NCBI GenBank assembly: GCA_024233085.1
Contig: JACKQC010000002.1
Coordinates: forward strand, 590,565 to 654,564
DNA length: 64,000 bases
Source: Akkermansiaceae bacterium
Lineage (GTDB): Bacteria; Verrucomicrobiota; Verrucomicrobiia; Verrucomicrobiales; DEV007
Reading direction: 5' to 3'
Positions 41,900-51,042 of the stretch are shown piece by piece. Each line of letters begins with the position of its first letter. The first letter of the stretch is position 1. The notes beneath the pieces are model-generated. The model was given only the letters and a program-made list of their open reading frames with translations, was not told the DNA's origin and made no database searches. Position numbers and translations under genes: made by a program.

Positions 41900-43453
41900 A
41901 TGGCCCACGTTTCGGTTTACTCCGGTGCTCTCCACGGCGTCGACGCGCTCGGCGTCGAGGTGGAGGTCAATGCCCGGGAACGGGGCGAGCTGAAGCTCTC
42001 GCTCGTGGGGCTGCCGGACACGGCGGTTCGCGAGAGCATCGACCGCGTGCTCACCGCGATCGGCAACAGCGCCCTGCGCTGGCCCTCCGCCCCCATCACC
42101 ATCAATCTCGCGCCCGCCGATCTGCGAAAGGAAGGCCCGAGTTTCGACCTGCCCATCGCCGTGGGGCTCGTCGCGCTGGAACCGGACCGCAACGGCGAGT
42201 TCAAGGAGGGAGCCCTCGAGAAGTGCGCCGTCGTCGGCGAGCTGGCTCTGGACGGTCGCGTCCGCCCCGTGAAAGGAATCCTGCCGCTGACCTTGCAGGC
42301 GAAACAGGCCGGCCGGCGCGCCATCATTGTGCCCCGGGAAAACGCCGCCGAGGCCGGCATCGTTGAGGGCATCTACGTTTACGGCGTGCACGACCTGCAA
42401 AGCGCCGTGGCCCTGCTGCGCGGGGAGGGAAACATCCGGCCGGAAAAACTCGACCGGGACGCCTATTTCCGGTCGAAACGGGCCTACGACATCGATTTTT
42501 CCGATGTCAAAGGGCAGGCCCACGTGAAGCGCGCGCTGGAGGTCGCCACCGCCGGCGGCCACAACTTGTTGATGCTCGGCCCGCCGGGCACGGGAAAGTC
42601 GATGCTCGCCAAGCGCCTGGCGACCATCCTGCCCGTGATGACGGAGCCGGAGGCCATCGAGACGACGAAAATCCACAGCGTCGCCGGCCTGGTCGACAGC
42701 GCGAACAGTTTCATCGCCACCCGGCCCTTCCGCGCGCCGCACCACACCATCTCCGATGCCGGCCTGCTGGGCGGGACCAGCAATCCCATCCCCGGCGAGG
42801 TCAGCCTCGCCCACAACGGCGTCCTGTTTCTCGACGAGCTGCCCGAGTTTAAGCGTTCCACGCTCGAAGTGATGCGCCAGCCGCTGGAGGACGGCACGGT
42901 CACCATCTCGCGCGCCGCCGGGAAGTTCACCTTCCCCAGCCGGTTCATGCTGGTCGCGGCGATGAATCCCTGCCCCTGCGGTTACCTCGGCGATCCGAAG
43001 CGCGAATGCCGCTGTTCGCCGATTCAGATCGAAAAATACCGCCAGCGCATCAGCGGACCGCTGCTGGACCGCATCGATCTCCATGTCGAGGTGCCGGCGG
43101 TGGATTACAAGGAACTGAAAGCCGGCAGCGGCGGGGAGAATTCCGAGACGATTCGCGAACGGGTCGAGCAAACGCGGACGATCCAGGCCCGGCGTTTCGC
43201 GGGTCACCCGGACGTCGCGACGAATTCCGCCATGACCAGCAAGCTCGTCCGAAAACACTGCCCGCTCGACCGGGAAGGCGACGCCCTGCTGGAACAGGCG
43301 ATGAACGACCTGAATTTTTCCGCCCGCGCCCACGACCGCATCCTGAAGGTCGCCCGCACCTTGGCGGATCTGGACGGCACCGACGCCATCGCGGCGCAAC
43401 ACCTGCTCGAGGCGATCCAGTATCGCACCCTGGACCGGAACCTTTGGGTGTGA
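41900..43453 (+). CDS. comM: YifB/ComM-family Mg-chelatase-like AAA ATPase
   Basis: A 517-residue AAA+ ATPase related to ComM, the branch-migration helicase that helps integrate DNA in natural transformation. The N-terminal Lon-like domain (about 1-170) is followed by the AAA module with Walker A G-P-P-G-T-G-K-S near 230, Walker B L-F-L-D-E-L-P near 312, and the four-Cys insert N-P-C-P-C-G-Y ... C-R-C-S near 355-375. A C-terminal Mg-chelatase helical domain completes it. In a genome rich in acquired cassettes this role would fit, but it is conserved widely. Confidence 0.92.
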   Translation: MAHVSVYSGALHGVDALGVEVEVNARERGELKLSLVGLPDTAVRESIDRVLTAIGNSALRWPSAPITINLAPADLRKEGPSFDLPIAVGLVALEPDRNGEFKEGALEKCAVVGELALDGRVRPVKGILPLTLQAKQAGRRAIIVPRENAAEAGIVEGIYVYGVHDLQSAVALLRGEGNIRPEKLDRDAYFRSKRAYDIDFSDVKGQAHVKRALEVATAGGHNLLMLGPPGTGKSMLAKRLATILPVMTEPEAIETTKIHSVAGLVDSANSFIATRPFRAPHHTISDAGLLGGTSNPIPGEVSLAHNGVLFLDELPEFKRSTLEVMRQPLEDGTVTISRAAGKFTFPSRFMLVAAMNPCPCGYLGDPKRECRCSPIQIEKYRQRISGPLLDRIDLHVEVPAVDYKELKAGSGGENSETIRERVEQTRTIQARRFAGHPDVATNSAMTSKLVRKHCPLDREGDALLEQAMNDLNFSARAHDRILKVARTLADLDGTDAIAAQHLLEAIQYRTLDRNLWV

Positions 43454-43471
43454 TCCGAAAACGGAGGGGCC

Positions 43472-44392
43472 TCACCCGATCTCGAGATAGGACTTCAGCG
43501 TCGCGAAGTCGCTCCCGATCGATTCGACGGCTTCGCCCGCCTTCGAGGGGTCCTTGTGGTCGAAATACTCGACGTGCAGGCTGACCGGGCCGGTGAAACC
43601 GCTCTTGAGCAGCGTTTTGTAAAATCCCTTGTCCACCCCGCCGGTGCCAAGCGGCGCGACTTTCGGTTTCTGGTCGTCGCCCCAGCGGGGTTCCTTGATA
43701 TAAACGGTGTCGATGTGGTCGCGGATCAGCGCCCAGTGAAGCGGCCAGCATTTCGAGCCCTCGATGGTGGCGTGCCCGATGTCGAAAGCGACGCCGGCGT
43801 CGGCCGGGTCGAACTCGCCCATCACTTCCGCCAGATCCCAGACCGGGGCGCCGAAGTAATCGCGGCCGGAGTGATTCTGGTAGATCGGCTTGATGCCGAT
43901 CTCCTTGCAGAAGGCCACCAAGTCCCGGAGCCGGGGCCGGAATTCATCGAGCTGGGAACGAATCGGACGGGCGAGGTCGTATTTGTAGTAAAGCATCCGA
44001 AACCGTTTCACGCCCAGGCCGGCGGCCGTTCGGAGCACGGCCTCGGTGCGCTGCTCGGCGCTGACTTCGTTGATGCCGGAGGTCAGAACCGTCATCTCCA
44101 GGCCTTCGGCCCGCAGGGCGGCGATGAATTTCGGCAGATCGTCCTCCACGGTCTCGGGCACCACCTGCCCGCCCGGGCGAACCGGCGCCTCCACGCCGTC
44201 GAAGCCGAGTTTCGCGATGGTTTTCGCGGTTTCCTCGAAACTGAAATGCTGGATCGGTTTGGTGAAGGTGCAGAAGGTGTAACGCGGATCGGCCTTGCCT
44301 GCGCGGAGCGAGGCGGGAGCGACAACGGCTTCGGTCCCCAGGGCGGCGGCGGCCGCGCCGGTGACGTTTCGGAGAAAATGGCGGCGGTGCAT
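43472..44392 (-). CDS. Tat-exported sugar phosphate isomerase/epimerase-family protein
   Basis: A 306-residue TIM-barrel protein of the xylose isomerase-like (AP endonuclease 2) family. A twin-arginine-like signal (M-H-R-R-H-F-L-R-N-V-T-G-A-A-A-A-A) occupies the first 30 residues. Metal-binding-type residues include G-V-E-A-P near 70, I-Y-Q-N-H-S-G near 170, D-I-G-H-A near 210 and H-V-E-Y-F near 275. Exported members of this family are abundant in PVC bacteria and probably process sugars; the substrate is unknown. Confidence 0.85.
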   Translation of the reverse strand: MHRRHFLRNVTGAAAAALGTEAVVAPASLRAGKADPRYTFCTFTKPIQHFSFEETAKTIAKLGFDGVEAPVRPGGQVVPETVEDDLPKFIAALRAEGLEMTVLTSGINEVSAEQRTEAVLRTAAGLGVKRFRMLYYKYDLARPIRSQLDEFRPRLRDLVAFCKEIGIKPIYQNHSGRDYFGAPVWDLAEVMGEFDPADAGVAFDIGHATIEGSKCWPLHWALIRDHIDTVYIKEPRWGDDQKPKVAPLGTGGVDKGFYKTLLKSGFTGPVSLHVEYFDHKDPSKAGEAVESIGSDFATLKSYLEIG

Positions 44393-44475
44393 GATGGAAT
44401 CCGTATAGCGGTGGCGCCAAAAAAACGCAAGAACGGAGGGAAGCGTCCGGGAATTCGGACCCCTTGCCGGGTCGG

Positions 44476-44516
44476 GACCGAACAGGGTCGAGTGAGTGAC
44501 TTAACCCTGTTGGGTA
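44476..44516. repeat. 41-bp double palindrome, copy 6
   Basis: Half-sites 44476-44494 and 44498-44516 with an AGT spacer, in the gap between the divergent genes at 44392 and 44629. More decayed than most copies, but AACAGGGT and AACCCTGTTGGGT remain. Confidence 0.8.
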
Positions 44517-44628
44517 ACGAATGGCGGCGGCGGGGGTGAAGCGGGTGCCGGCCTCCGCTTTGGAAACCCAAATTGTCAGGAATAATTGAATAACGGCGGC
44601 GAATGGGCTTAAATGGCGGGGTCGACCC

Positions 44629-46509
44629 GTGAATCCCGAGCCCGTCCAGTCTCCCAGCCCCCCTTCCGAGGCGGCAACCGCGCCGCCCGGGGTACAGGCG
44701 CATGCCGCGGCGCCGAGACCGGCCGCGGCGCCGGGACCGGCGCTCTATGGCGTGGCGCGGCGTTTTCCCTGGGTGCCCTGGGTGGTGGGCGGGATTTTCG
44801 CGCTGGGGGTGACCTTCTTTCATCTGTCGATCGACTTTCGCGGGCTGTCCTCGCCGGCCGGCATGGAGCAGGGACAGATGGCGCGCGAGCTGTCGCGGGG
44901 GAAGGGGCTGAAGACGAAAGTCTGGCGCCCGGCGACGGTGGCGCGGCAGGCGACGCGGTTTTCGATCGGGGAGGGAACGGCGAGCTTTCACGGACCGCTC
45001 TGGCCGGTGGTGACGGCGATGGGGCTGAAGCTCTCGGGGACGGAATACGCGGTCGACGGCCGATACCGCGTGTTTTTTCCCGACCGGGTGATCGCGTCGA
45101 TGGCGGCGGTGTTTTTCCTGGCGGCGGCGGGGGTGACGTTTTTCCTCGCGAAACGCCTGTTCGACACGCGCATCGCGGTGGCGACGGTGCTGTGCCTGCT
45201 GGTGTGCGACTGGTGCTGGGAGTTCGTGAAAAGCGGGCTGCCGCAGATGCTGGGCATGTTCTCGTTCGTGCTGGCGCTGTCCTTCATGGAGCGGGCGCAG
45301 TGGCGCTGGCGTTCGGGGCTGGTGCCCCTGACGCCTCTGCTGGGCGCGTCGGCCTGTCTGGGGCTGTTGACGCTCGCGTTGCCGGCGGCGCTGGGCATCG
45401 CGCTCGGGGCGCTGCTTTTCGTGTCGCTGAACTACCGGAAGCGGGTGCTGATCCCGATCGTTTTCGGGGCGGTGCTGACCTTGGTGTTGGCGCCCTGGCT
45501 GGCGTGGAATCTGCGGTCGAGCGGCAGTCTGCTGGGCGAGGGGATCCTGCAGGTTTACGAGTCCTGGTCGCCGAATCCGGGCAGTCCGGTGATGCGGAAC
45601 TACGATCCGGACGGCGAAACGCTTCCAAAAATCGATCTGGCGCGAAAAATCTGGCGGGTCTTCGACCAGCATCGCGAAGAAGCTTGGGTGTTTCTGGGGG
45701 GATTGGCGGCGGCGCCCCTGTTTTTCCTCTCGCTGCTGCATCCCTTCCGGAATCCGGAGGCGGCGCGGCTGAGGTGGGCGGTGTTGTCGCTGTGGGGCGG
45801 GGCGCAGTTGGCGATGGGGATTTTCGGGACGCCGGAGGGGGCGCTGGATCCGAACCTGTTGCACGTGCTTTTCCTGCCGGTGGCGGCGATGTACGGGCTG
45901 GCTTTTCTCTCGGTCTTGTGGTCGCGACTGCCGCTGGCGCGGAATCCGTTTTCGCTATGGCGGCACGCGCACCTGATCGCGGCGATCGCGATCTCGGCGA
46001 TGCCGTTGCTGGCGGAGTTTTCGGGCCGGGCGCTGCTGGGGGCGCGGTACCGCAACCGCATCGTGCAATGGCCGCCCTACGATCCGGTGGCCCTCGCGTA
46101 TGTGGGAAAATGGACGCGGGAGGACCAGTTGATTTTCAGCGACGTGCCGTGGGCGGTGGCGTGGTACGCGGACCGGCCCTCGGTCTGGCTGCCGATGCGT
46201 CCGCCACAGATGGATGCGATTTCCGCGGCTTGGACGGCGGGCGGGACACGGGAGGTTGGCGGGCTCTACCTGACGCCGGCCTCGCTGGACGGGCGCCTGT
46301 CGACGAACCTGACACAGGGCGAATTCCGCGACTGGGCGCGGCTGTTGTTGCGGGGGCAGGTGAGCCGGTTCGGCTCGGATCTGCTCTCGAAGCCGCCGGC
46401 GTCGCTCCGTTATTGGCAGCGGATGTCGCCGGTGCTGGATCGCGAGTCGTGGTTCATCGCGGCCGCTCCGCTGTGGCAGAATCCGCCCGTCGAAACTGCC
46501 GCCGAATGA
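44629..46509 (+). CDS. Polytopic membrane protein, glycosyltransferase family 39-like
   Basis: A 626-residue protein starting at GTG 44629. After a polar, Pro/Ala-rich N terminus (about 45 residues) come about eleven membrane helices, then a soluble C-terminal region from about residue 480. The first outside loop contains G-L-S-S-P-A-G-M-E-Q-G-Q-M-A-R-E-L, resembling the acceptor-binding loop of dolichol-phosphate-mannose or ArnT-type transferases, where an acidic residue is catalytic. The overall build fits PMT-like enzymes that transfer lipid-linked sugars outside the membrane; the substrate is unknown. Confidence 0.7.
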   Translation: MNPEPVQSPSPPSEAATAPPGVQAHAAAPRPAAAPGPALYGVARRFPWVPWVVGGIFALGVTFFHLSIDFRGLSSPAGMEQGQMARELSRGKGLKTKVWRPATVARQATRFSIGEGTASFHGPLWPVVTAMGLKLSGTEYAVDGRYRVFFPDRVIASMAAVFFLAAAGVTFFLAKRLFDTRIAVATVLCLLVCDWCWEFVKSGLPQMLGMFSFVLALSFMERAQWRWRSGLVPLTPLLGASACLGLLTLALPAALGIALGALLFVSLNYRKRVLIPIVFGAVLTLVLAPWLAWNLRSSGSLLGEGILQVYESWSPNPGSPVMRNYDPDGETLPKIDLARKIWRVFDQHREEAWVFLGGLAAAPLFFLSLLHPFRNPEAARLRWAVLSLWGGAQLAMGIFGTPEGALDPNLLHVLFLPVAAMYGLAFLSVLWSRLPLARNPFSLWRHAHLIAAIAISAMPLLAEFSGRALLGARYRNRIVQWPPYDPVALAYVGKWTREDQLIFSDVPWAVAWYADRPSVWLPMRPPQMDAISAAWTAGGTREVGGLYLTPASLDGRLSTNLTQGEFRDWARLLLRGQVSRFGSDLLSKPPASLRYWQRMSPVLDRESWFIAAAPLWQNPPVETAAE

Positions 46510-46656
46510 GTGCGCTCGCGAATCCGAGCTTGAATTGGGGGCATTCACGGGAGAACTAGTCCTCTGGCCCGGGCGCGAGCGGATTGACCCGATCCGGCGC
46601 CTTGCCGGTCCGTCTTCCGGTCCGCGCCTTCCGCCCTTGCCGTCATCAACCAGCCA

Positions 46657-47007
46657 ATGCCCGACTCCGAACAGCCCGATCCCGGCGATGCCGAACTGAG
46701 TTTTGAGGAAGCTTTTGCGAAGCTCGAGGGAATCGTCCGAGACATGGAGTCGGATCGCATACCGCTCCGGGATCTGATCGAGCGCTACGAGCAGGGCACC
46801 TCCCTTTACAAGGTCTGCCAGGAACGGCTGGAGGAAGCCCAGGGCCGCATCGAGACCATCCGGCGTCGGGCCAACGGCGAGGTGACCCTCGAACCCTTCG
46901 GCGAAGAGGCGCCGGCGCCTTCCTCGAACGAGAAGAAATCCGCCTCCGCCGTTCCCCGGACCCGTTCCCCCCAACCCGCCGACACCGACGATGCCGAACT
47001 CTTCTGA
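46657..47007 (+). CDS. xseB: Exodeoxyribonuclease VII small subunit
   Basis: The small helical subunit of exonuclease VII, which degrades single-stranded DNA with XseA. The family core L-S-F-E-E-A-F-A-K-L-E-G-I-V-R-D-M-E-S lies at about residues 13-32, then L-I-E-R-Y-E-Q-G near 40 and C-Q-E-R-L-E-E-A-Q-G-R-I near 53. The C-terminal 40 residues are an extra disordered-looking tail. The stop overlaps the start of dxs by 17 bp; an xseB-dxs pairing is common. Confidence 0.92.
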   Translation: MPDSEQPDPGDAELSFEEAFAKLEGIVRDMESDRIPLRDLIERYEQGTSLYKVCQERLEEAQGRIETIRRRANGEVTLEPFGEEAPAPSSNEKKSASAVPRTRSPQPADTDDAELF

Positions 47008-48940
47008 AGACATCGCCGAACCGGACAGCGCCGCCGCCCTGCCGAAAGCCGATTCACCCGAGGCGGTGAAGGCCCTGCCGGAGTCCGAACTGCCGCGACT
47101 GGCGGAAAACATTCGCCGCACCCTGATCGAAAGCCTCGCGGTGACGGGGGGGCATCTGGGCCCGAATCTGGGGGTCGTCGAGCTGTGCATCGCGCTGCAC
47201 CGGGTTTTCGAAACGCCGAAGGACAAGTTCGTTTTCGACGTGAGCCACCAGGGATACGTCCACAAGATGCTCACGGGGCGCTGGGACCGCATTCACACCA
47301 TCCGCCAGTACGAGGGTCTGAACGGTTTCCTGCTCCGGACCGAAAGCGACCACGACTGCTACGGCGCCGGGCACGCGGGCACGGCCCTGTCCGCCGCGCT
47401 CGGAATGGCCGCCGCGCGGGACCTCAAAGGCACGGACGAACACGTGGTGGCGGTGGCGGGGGACGCGGCTTTCACCTGTGGACCGACCTTCGAGGCGCTC
47501 AACAACATTGCCGAGACGACGAAGCGTTTCATCGTCGTCCTCAACGACAACGAGTGGTCGATCGACCGCAACGTCGGCGCGATCGCGAAGTATTTCCACG
47601 CGCTGCAAACCAGTTCCACCTACGAATTCCTGCACGAGCGCGCGGCCGAGTTCATCGAAAAAGTCGCCGGGAAATCCCTTCGTTCCCTGGCCGGCCGGGT
47701 GGAGCGGGGGGCGAAGAATCTGCTCTTTCCGAATGTCCTCTTCGAGAAGTTCAACCTCCGCTATTTCGGTCCCATCGACGGGCACGACATCCCGGTCTTG
47801 ATTCGGACGCTTGAGTTTCTGAAGGAACAGCAAGACCCGGTGATTTTGCACATCATCACGGAAAAAGGGCGCGGATACGAGCCGGCGACCGACGATCCGA
47901 TGAAATTCCACGGGCTCGGGCCCTACAAGACGGAGACAGGGGAGACGCCGGCGGGCGGCGGCCCGACCTATTCGCAGATTTTCGGCCGGACCCTCGGGAA
48001 ATTCGGGAAAACGGACGAAAAAATTGTCGCCATCACCGCCGCGATGCCCACCGGGACGGGGCTCACCGAATTTCAGGAGCAGGTGCCGGAACGCTACTTC
48101 GACGTGGGAATCGCCGAGGAGCACGCCACCCTGTTCGCCTGCGGCCTTGCGACGGAGGGGTTGCGGCCTTTCCTCGCGATTTATTCGACCTTTTTCCAGC
48201 GGGCCTACGACATGGCGGTGCATGACATCGGCATCCAGAACCTCCCGGTCCGCCTGTGCATGGATCGCGCCGGACTCAGCGGCGACGACGGCCCGACGCA
48301 CCATGGCCTGTTCGACATCGGGTATATGCGCCACGTGCCGAACTGGATTTTCATGCAGCCGAAGGACGAGGAGGAATTCGTCGACATGCTGTGGACGATG
48401 GCCAATCACGACAGCGGCCCGTCGGCGATCCGGTACCCGCGCGGGGCGGGCATGGGCGCGACGCCGAAAGCCGAGCCGCGGTTGCTGGAGATCGGCAAAG
48501 CGGAGGTGGTCCAGGACGGCGACGACGTGGCGCTCTTCGGGCTCGGCACGATGTTCGAGGTTGCCCTGGAGGCGAAGGCCAGGCTGGAGGCGATGGGGTA
48601 CTCGGTGGCGCTCGTCAATCCCCGCTGGATCAAGCCGCTCGACACGGCCTGCGTCGAGACCTATGCCGGGAAGTGCGCCGTCCTCTGCACGCTGGAGGAT
48701 CACGCGGTGATGAACGGCTTCGGAACGGCGGTGATCGAGCACCTTAACGACAAGGCGCTGAGTGTCCCGGTCGAGCGCGTCGGTTGGCCGGACGTTTTCA
48801 TCGAGCACGGCAAGGTGGACATTCTGCGCGAAAAACACGGACTCACCGCCGCCGCCTGCGTCGAAAAGGTCCTGCGTCATCTCCCGACGAAAAAGACCGC
48901 GGCCGCGTCGGAACGCGAAACCGTCGCGAAAGCGGGATAA
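46991..48940 (+). CDS. dxs: 1-deoxy-D-xylulose-5-phosphate synthase
   Basis: First enzyme of the non-mevalonate isoprenoid pathway; joins pyruvate and glyceraldehyde 3-phosphate using thiamine diphosphate. The 649-residue protein has G-H-L-G-P-N-L-G-V-V-E near residue 55, the TPP-binding G-D-A-A-F ... N-N-I-A-E near 158-180 and the transketolase central motif G-I-A-E-E-H-A near 378. Note that the usual G-D-G start of the TPP motif reads G-D-A here, as in several family members. Length is standard. Translationally linked to xseB by overlap; ends at a strong hairpin. Confidence 0.94.
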   Translation: MPNSSEDIAEPDSAAALPKADSPEAVKALPESELPRLAENIRRTLIESLAVTGGHLGPNLGVVELCIALHRVFETPKDKFVFDVSHQGYVHKMLTGRWDRIHTIRQYEGLNGFLLRTESDHDCYGAGHAGTALSAALGMAAARDLKGTDEHVVAVAGDAAFTCGPTFEALNNIAETTKRFIVVLNDNEWSIDRNVGAIAKYFHALQTSSTYEFLHERAAEFIEKVAGKSLRSLAGRVERGAKNLLFPNVLFEKFNLRYFGPIDGHDIPVLIRTLEFLKEQQDPVILHIITEKGRGYEPATDDPMKFHGLGPYKTETGETPAGGGPTYSQIFGRTLGKFGKTDEKIVAITAAMPTGTGLTEFQEQVPERYFDVGIAEEHATLFACGLATEGLRPFLAIYSTFFQRAYDMAVHDIGIQNLPVRLCMDRAGLSGDDGPTHHGLFDIGYMRHVPNWIFMQPKDEEEFVDMLWTMANHDSGPSAIRYPRGAGMGATPKAEPRLLEIGKAEVVQDGDDVALFGLGTMFEVALEAKARLEAMGYSVALVNPRWIKPLDTACVETYAGKCAVLCTLEDHAVMNGFGTAVIEHLNDKALSVPVERVGWPDVFIEHGKVDILREKHGLTAAACVEKVLRHLPTKKTAAASERETVAKAG

Positions 48941-48942
48941 AA

Positions 48943-48974
48943 AAACCGCCGCATCCTTGCGGACGCGGCGGTTT
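48943..48974. terminator. Hairpin terminator between dxs and a convergent lipoprotein gene
   Basis: A perfect 10-bp stem AAACCGCCGC / GCGGCGGTTT with a 12-nt loop, just after the dxs stop. A-rich and T-rich tails on either side suit a bidirectional terminator for dxs and the minus-strand gene ending at 49004. Confidence 0.8.
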
Positions 48975-49003
48975 CGTCTTGGAATTTGTCAGTGGCGGGC
49001 CAA

Positions 49004-49279
49004 TTACTTGGTCGCTTCCTCGACCTTCTTGGCCGCATCGTTGACGGCGCCCTTGGCGGCGTCACCGGCTTCCTTGGCGGCTTCCTTCACGGCGTTGCCG
49101 GCTTCCTTGGCGGCTTCGCCCGCCTTCTGAGCGGCTTCGCCGGCGGCTTCACCCGCTTTCTTGGCGGCTTCGCCGGCGGCGCTGCCCGCGTCGTCGGCGG
49201 CTTTATCACAACCCACAAGGGCGAGACCGGCGGCCGCGAAGGCCACCATCATGGCACGATAAACTTTGGTCAGTTTCAT
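49004..49279 (-). CDS. Small Ala/Lys-repeat lipoprotein
   Basis: A 91-residue protein from ATG 49279 with a lipoprotein signal (lipobox L-A-L-V-G-C at about residues 17-22). The mature part is one long amphipathic helix of 11-residue-like repeats rich in A-K-x-A-G-E-A-A, resembling LEA-type or Lpp-like helical lipoproteins. It probably sits in the periplasm on a lipid anchor; a structural or stress role is a guess. The usual start upstream at 49357 lacks a signal and is not preferred. Confidence 0.75.
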   Translation of the reverse strand: MKLTKVYRAMMVAFAAAGLALVGCDKAADDAGSAAGEAAKKAGEAAGEAAQKAGEAAKEAGNAVKEAAKEAGDAAKGAVNDAAKKVEEATK

Positions 49280-49480
49280 AGTCGGTAGATGTCTGGTTAT
49301 TAGGGTTTGGATTGGTGAATCCCTGACTACCACTCTCACAGCAGCGGGAGAAATCAAGCCCTTCCCTGAAATGGGCGCCCGAAGATTCCGTTACCGGCCC
49401 CGCGCCGGGTGTGCTAGTCTGGAGGGTTCATCCTTCCCCCATCCCGGGAGTCGCCGACAGCCCAAAATCGCCCTAAATCC

Positions 49481-50914
49481 ATGAGCCAGAGTTTGTTCGA
49501 AAAAGTGTGGAACGCCCATGCCGTGCGTGAATTGTCCAACGGACAGACGCAACTGCTGATCGGCACCCACCTGATTCACGAAGTCACCAGTCCGCAGGCC
49601 TTCGGCATGCTGCGCGACCTCGGGCTCACGGTGAAATATCCGCACCGCACCTTCGCCACCGTCGATCACATCGTGCCCACGCAGTCGCAGACCGTGGAGC
49701 CTTTCGCCGATCCGCTGGCGCAGGAGATGATCGAGGCGCTCCGGAAAAACTGCGCCGAATTCGGCATCACCTTTTTCGACATCGCCACCGGTCATCAGGG
49801 CATTGTCCATGTCGTCGGTCCCGAGCAGGGCATCACCCAGCCGGGCACCACGATCGCCTGCGGCGATTCCCACACCGCCACGCACGGGGCCTTCGGCGCG
49901 ATCGCCTTCGGCATCGGCACCACGCAGATTCGCGACGTGCTCGCCACCCAGACCATGGCGCTCGGAAAGATGAAGGTGCGTCGCATCAACGTCGACGGCG
50001 AGTTGCCGCCCGGCGTTTACGCCAAGGACGTCATCCTCCACATCATCAAGCGCCTCGGCGCCAAGGGCGGCATCGGCTACGCCTACGAGTACGGCGGCAG
50101 CGTCTTCGACGACTTCTCGATGGAGGAGCGGATGACCGTCTGCAACATGTCCATCGAGGGCGGCGCGCGCTGCGGCTACGTCAACCCCGACGAAAAGACC
50201 TTCGAATACCTCAAGGGCCGCCCTCATTGCCCGGAGGGCGCCGAATGGGACACCGCCGTCGAGCGCTGGAAAGCCGTCGCCTCCGACCCGGATTGTCACT
50301 ATGACGACGTGGTGAACATCCGCGCCGAGGACATCGCGCCTTCGGTCACCTGGGGCATTTCGCCGGACCACGGCATCTTTGTCACGGAATCCATTCCCGA
50401 TCCCGCCAACGAATCGGATCCGGAAAAACGAAAATCCATCGAGGAGGCGCTCGAATACATGAAGCTCCCCGCCGGCGCCCCGATCGCCGGCACGCCGGTG
50501 GACGTCTGCTTTATCGGGAGCTGCACCAACGGGCGCGTGTCCGATTTCCGCGAGGCGGCGAAGTTTCTGAAAGGCCGCCGCGTCGCCGCGAACGTGAAAG
50601 CCATCGCCGTGCCGGGCTCGCAGATTGTCGACACGATCTGCAAACAGGAGGGCATCGACCGGGTCTTCAGCGACGCCGGCTTCGAATGGCGCGAGGCCGG
50701 CTGCTCCATGTGTCTGGCGATGAATCCCGACAAGCTTGTCGGCGACCAGCTCTGCGCCAGCAGTTCGAACCGCAACTTCAAGGGCCGCCAAGGCAGCCCG
50801 ACCGGCCGCACCATCCTGATGTCGCCCGTCATGGTCGCCGCCGCCGCCGTCACCGGCCACATCAGCGACGCCCGAGAGGTCTTCGAAGTCGAAAACGCGG
50901 CCGCCGTCGCCTGA
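49481..50914 (+). CDS. leuC: 3-isopropylmalate dehydratase large subunit
   Basis: Interconverts 2- and 3-isopropylmalate in leucine synthesis using a [4Fe-4S] cluster. The 477-residue protein has aconitase-family signatures: T-C-G-D-S-H-T-A-T-H-like I-A-C-G-D-S-H-T-A-T-H near residue 127, and the cluster Cys set in G-S-C-T-N-G-R near 347 and A-G-C-S-M-C-L near 408-411. leuD follows 128 bp downstream. Start ATG 49481 fits the family's W-N-A-H opening. Confidence 0.96.
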   Translation: MSQSLFEKVWNAHAVRELSNGQTQLLIGTHLIHEVTSPQAFGMLRDLGLTVKYPHRTFATVDHIVPTQSQTVEPFADPLAQEMIEALRKNCAEFGITFFDIATGHQGIVHVVGPEQGITQPGTTIACGDSHTATHGAFGAIAFGIGTTQIRDVLATQTMALGKMKVRRINVDGELPPGVYAKDVILHIIKRLGAKGGIGYAYEYGGSVFDDFSMEERMTVCNMSIEGGARCGYVNPDEKTFEYLKGRPHCPEGAEWDTAVERWKAVASDPDCHYDDVVNIRAEDIAPSVTWGISPDHGIFVTESIPDPANESDPEKRKSIEEALEYMKLPAGAPIAGTPVDVCFIGSCTNGRVSDFREAAKFLKGRRVAANVKAIAVPGSQIVDTICKQEGIDRVFSDAGFEWREAGCSMCLAMNPDKLVGDQLCASSSNRNFKGRQGSPTGRTILMSPVMVAAAAVTGHISDAREVFEVENAAAVA

Positions 50915-51042
50915 CACGTTGGACAGGATTGACGGGATCTTGAAAATTCATTTCTTAATTCATCGGTAACATCGCGCTCGAATTTCGTCCGGCGGCCAAA
51001 GCCTTCGACCTTTCGCCTTTCCACCTTTCACCGCTTCAACCC

